Translations under genes and position numbers: made by a program
In this document: positions 13,134 through 13,177 of the stretch, one piece after another
Layout of the letters: every line of letters starts with the position of its first letter
Numbering within the stretch: the stretch's first letter is position 1
Assembly (NCBI GenBank): GCA_938046585.1
Contig: CALIWR010000011.1
Span: 1 to 13,177, forward strand
Origin: an uncultured Propionibacteriaceae bacterium
GTDB lineage: Bacteria > Actinomycetota > Actinomycetes > Propionibacteriales > Propionibacteriaceae
Direction: 5' to 3'
Length of the DNA stretch: 13,177 bases
Notes under the pieces: model-generated
Databases searched by the model: none
The model's input: the letters and a program-made list of their open reading frames with translations, nothing else
What the model was told of the DNA's origin: nothing

Positions 13134-13177
13134 GGGCCGCGTCGCTAAGTCCCCCGTCTTCCTCCTCACTGACGAGA

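Overview
The window is high-GC DNA with dense genes, GTG as well as ATG starts, and TAnnnT -10 boxes placed directly before start codons. Together with a DesK/NarL-type two-component pair, an LAxTG-type cell-wall sorting signal and an HSP90-like/TPR gene pair, this points to an actinomycete (Actinomycetota). I suspect Propionibacteriales, but the sequence does not prove that. No RNA gene, insertion sequence, CRISPR array or phage gene is visible.

Layout, left to right. (1) 136-2038: a membrane sensor histidine kinase and its LuxR/NarL-type response regulator, overlapping by 4 bases and preceded by a likely leaderless promoter. (2) 2039-2465: a gene-free stretch with two copies of a 77-bp repeat. 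Each copy is bounded by a 20-bp motif, giving four motif copies. (3) 2466-3110: a small SAM-dependent methyltransferase of the phospholipid N-methyltransferase (PmtA-like) type, again apparently leaderless. (4) 3075-7827, minus strand: an HSP90/HtpG-like GHKL ATPase (610 aa) followed, with an 8-base overlap, by a 975-aa TPR/alpha-helical repeat protein. The TPR gene converges on the methyltransferase gene and overlaps its 3' end by 36 bases. (5) 7828-8143: a divergent regulatory region with several short repeats and inverted repeats. (6) 8144-10918: a secreted, cell-wall-anchored adhesin-like protein with an SdrD-B-like domain, two DUF11-type domains and an LADTG sorting signal, ended by a strong hairpin. 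(7) 11025-13059: an NfeD-like membrane protein and a flotillin (SPFH) protein, a probable membrane-microdomain operon, ended by a perfect 30-bp palindrome.

How the genes may work together. Three modules are clear: kinase/regulator, HSP90-like ATPase/TPR protein, and NfeD/flotillin. The methyltransferase and the adhesin stand alone. Several products act at the envelope (sensor kinase, possible lipid methyltransferase, anchored adhesin, NfeD and flotillin), but the sequence does not show that they share regulation. The least characterised and most interesting part is the tightly coupled HSP90-like/TPR pair, which suggests a dedicated bacterial chaperone/TPR-partner system.
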